5,659 nt of DNA from assembly GCA_019114115.1 (NCBI GenBank), contig DXGD01000111.1, forward strand, positions 1-5,659, read 5' to 3'. Of the stretch, positions 5,150 through 5,659 are shown in pieces; position 1 is the first letter of the stretch; each line of letters begins with the position of its first letter. Under the pieces are notes generated by a model. It was not told where the DNA came from. It did no database searches and saw nothing but the letters and a program-made list of their open reading frames with translations. Position numbers and translations under genes: made by a program. Source of the stretch: Candidatus Nesterenkonia stercoripullorum. GTDB taxonomy: Bacteria; Actinomycetota; Actinomycetes; Actinomycetales; Micrococcaceae.

Positions 5150-5659
5150 GTGACGCGGGAAGATCTCGAGCAGCATCAGGTCTGGCTGTACCTATCGGCC
5201 GTCGTCCTCGGCCTGGGGGCTGGAGGAGCGTGGCCGCACGCAGCCGGCATGCTGGAACCCCTCGTATGGCCGTTGCTGGGCCTGCTGCTCTACGCGACGT
5301 TCACCCAGGTCCCGCTGCGTGCCATTCCCCGGGCCTTCGTCGACGGCCGATTCCTGACGACTGCCCTGCTGGGGAACTTCGTCCTCCTCCCGCTCATCGT
5401 GTGGGGGCTGGTGCAGCTGGCTCCCGATGACGGTCCTTTGCGTCTGGGCCTGCTCTTGGTGCTGCTGGTTCCCTGCACGGACTGGTTCATCACCTTCACC
5501 CAGCTGGGACGGGGCGACGCCGTAAGGGCCACCGTGATGACACCGGTGATCCTGATCCTGCAGTTCCTGCTGCTGCCTGCGTACCTCTGGCTCATGGCCG
5601 GCGAAAGCCTCGGCGCAGTCTTCTCGTGGGGGCAGCTGTGGCCCGCGCTGCTCGTCGTT
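5150..5659 (+). CDS. Arsenic resistance protein / bile acid:sodium symporter (BASS/ACR3-like) family, 5' part
   Basis: An integral membrane transporter of the BASS superfamily; relatives of the ACR3 branch extrude arsenite. The frame is open to the window edge (170 residues seen; family members are usually about 300-400, so roughly half is missing). Hydrophobic segments are visible at about 11-30, 35-52, 70-90, 97-115 and 127-149, with another starting near 160. LVPCTDWFITFTQLGRGDA (107-124) matches the segment-4 signature of ACR3 proteins (PCTAMV...W..L..GD), with Cys109 at the conserved, functionally important cysteine. The AMV of classical ACR3 is DWF here, so this belongs to a related subgroup and arsenite specificity is not certain. 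GTG 5150 is chosen for its position after the TAGAGT box and just before the first transmembrane segment; GTG 5120 is an in-frame alternative. No ArsR-type regulator or arsenate reductase is in the window. Confidence 0.88.
   Translation, partial: MTREDLEQHQVWLYLSAVVLGLGAGGAWPHAAGMLEPLVWPLLGLLLYATFTQVPLRAIPRAFVDGRFLTTALLGNFVLLPLIVWGLVQLAPDDGPLRLGLLLVLLVPCTDWFITFTQLGRGDAVRATVMTPVILILQFLLLPAYLWLMAGESLGAVFSWGQLWPALLVV

Noticed and set aside
4920..5153. Plus-strand frame of 77 codons opposite the vapC remnant
   Set aside because: The minus strand shows real VapC homology in two frames; this is its shadow.

Overview
The window looks like chromosomal DNA of a high-G+C Gram-positive bacterium (Actinobacteria, probably Micrococcales). 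The flanking genes are G+C-rich (hand count of 481-540: 42 of 60 bases G or C), use GTG as well as ATG starts, and belong to families common in that group. No taxonomic marker gene is present, so this is an inference.

Layout. (1) 161-3034, plus strand: a large intact oxidoreductase fusing an FAD-linked D-2-hydroxyacid (D-lactate type) dehydrogenase to an iron-sulfur / CCG-domain half. (2) 3018-4219, minus strand: a two-gene unit I do not recognise. It is convergent with gene 1 and overlaps its 3' end by 17 bases. The upstream gene encodes a secreted protein with a signal peptide, an acidic segment and a strongly basic four-cysteine C-terminal part. The downstream gene encodes an acidic protein without a signal peptide. 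The unit is clearly less G+C-rich than its surroundings (74 of 180 bases at 3661-3840, about 41%), which suggests horizontal acquisition. (3) 4219-4409: a possible 3' remnant of a third gene of that unit, ending at a perfect 2 x 20-bp tandem repeat that resembles the terminal repeats of an insertion sequence (IS21-like is my best guess). (4) 4534-4734, plus strand: a small acidic protein of unknown function with a conserved-looking C-terminal SFPASDPP motif. (5) 4802-5081, minus strand: a decayed vapC (PIN-domain toxin) that has lost its N-terminal third and is frameshifted at an A5 run. (6) 5150 to the end, plus strand: the N-terminal 170 residues of an arsenite-transporter-like / bile acid:sodium symporter family membrane protein, cut by the window edge.

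Taken together, 3018-5110 is an accessory patch between two metabolic or resistance genes: a foreign gene pair, an IS-end-like scar, a short orphan gene and a dead toxin gene. Most worth a second look is the secreted basic protein and its acidic neighbour. Their charge pattern and arrangement would fit an exported antibacterial (or other) effector with an acidic pro-segment and a cognate acidic partner, but nothing in the sequence proves that.
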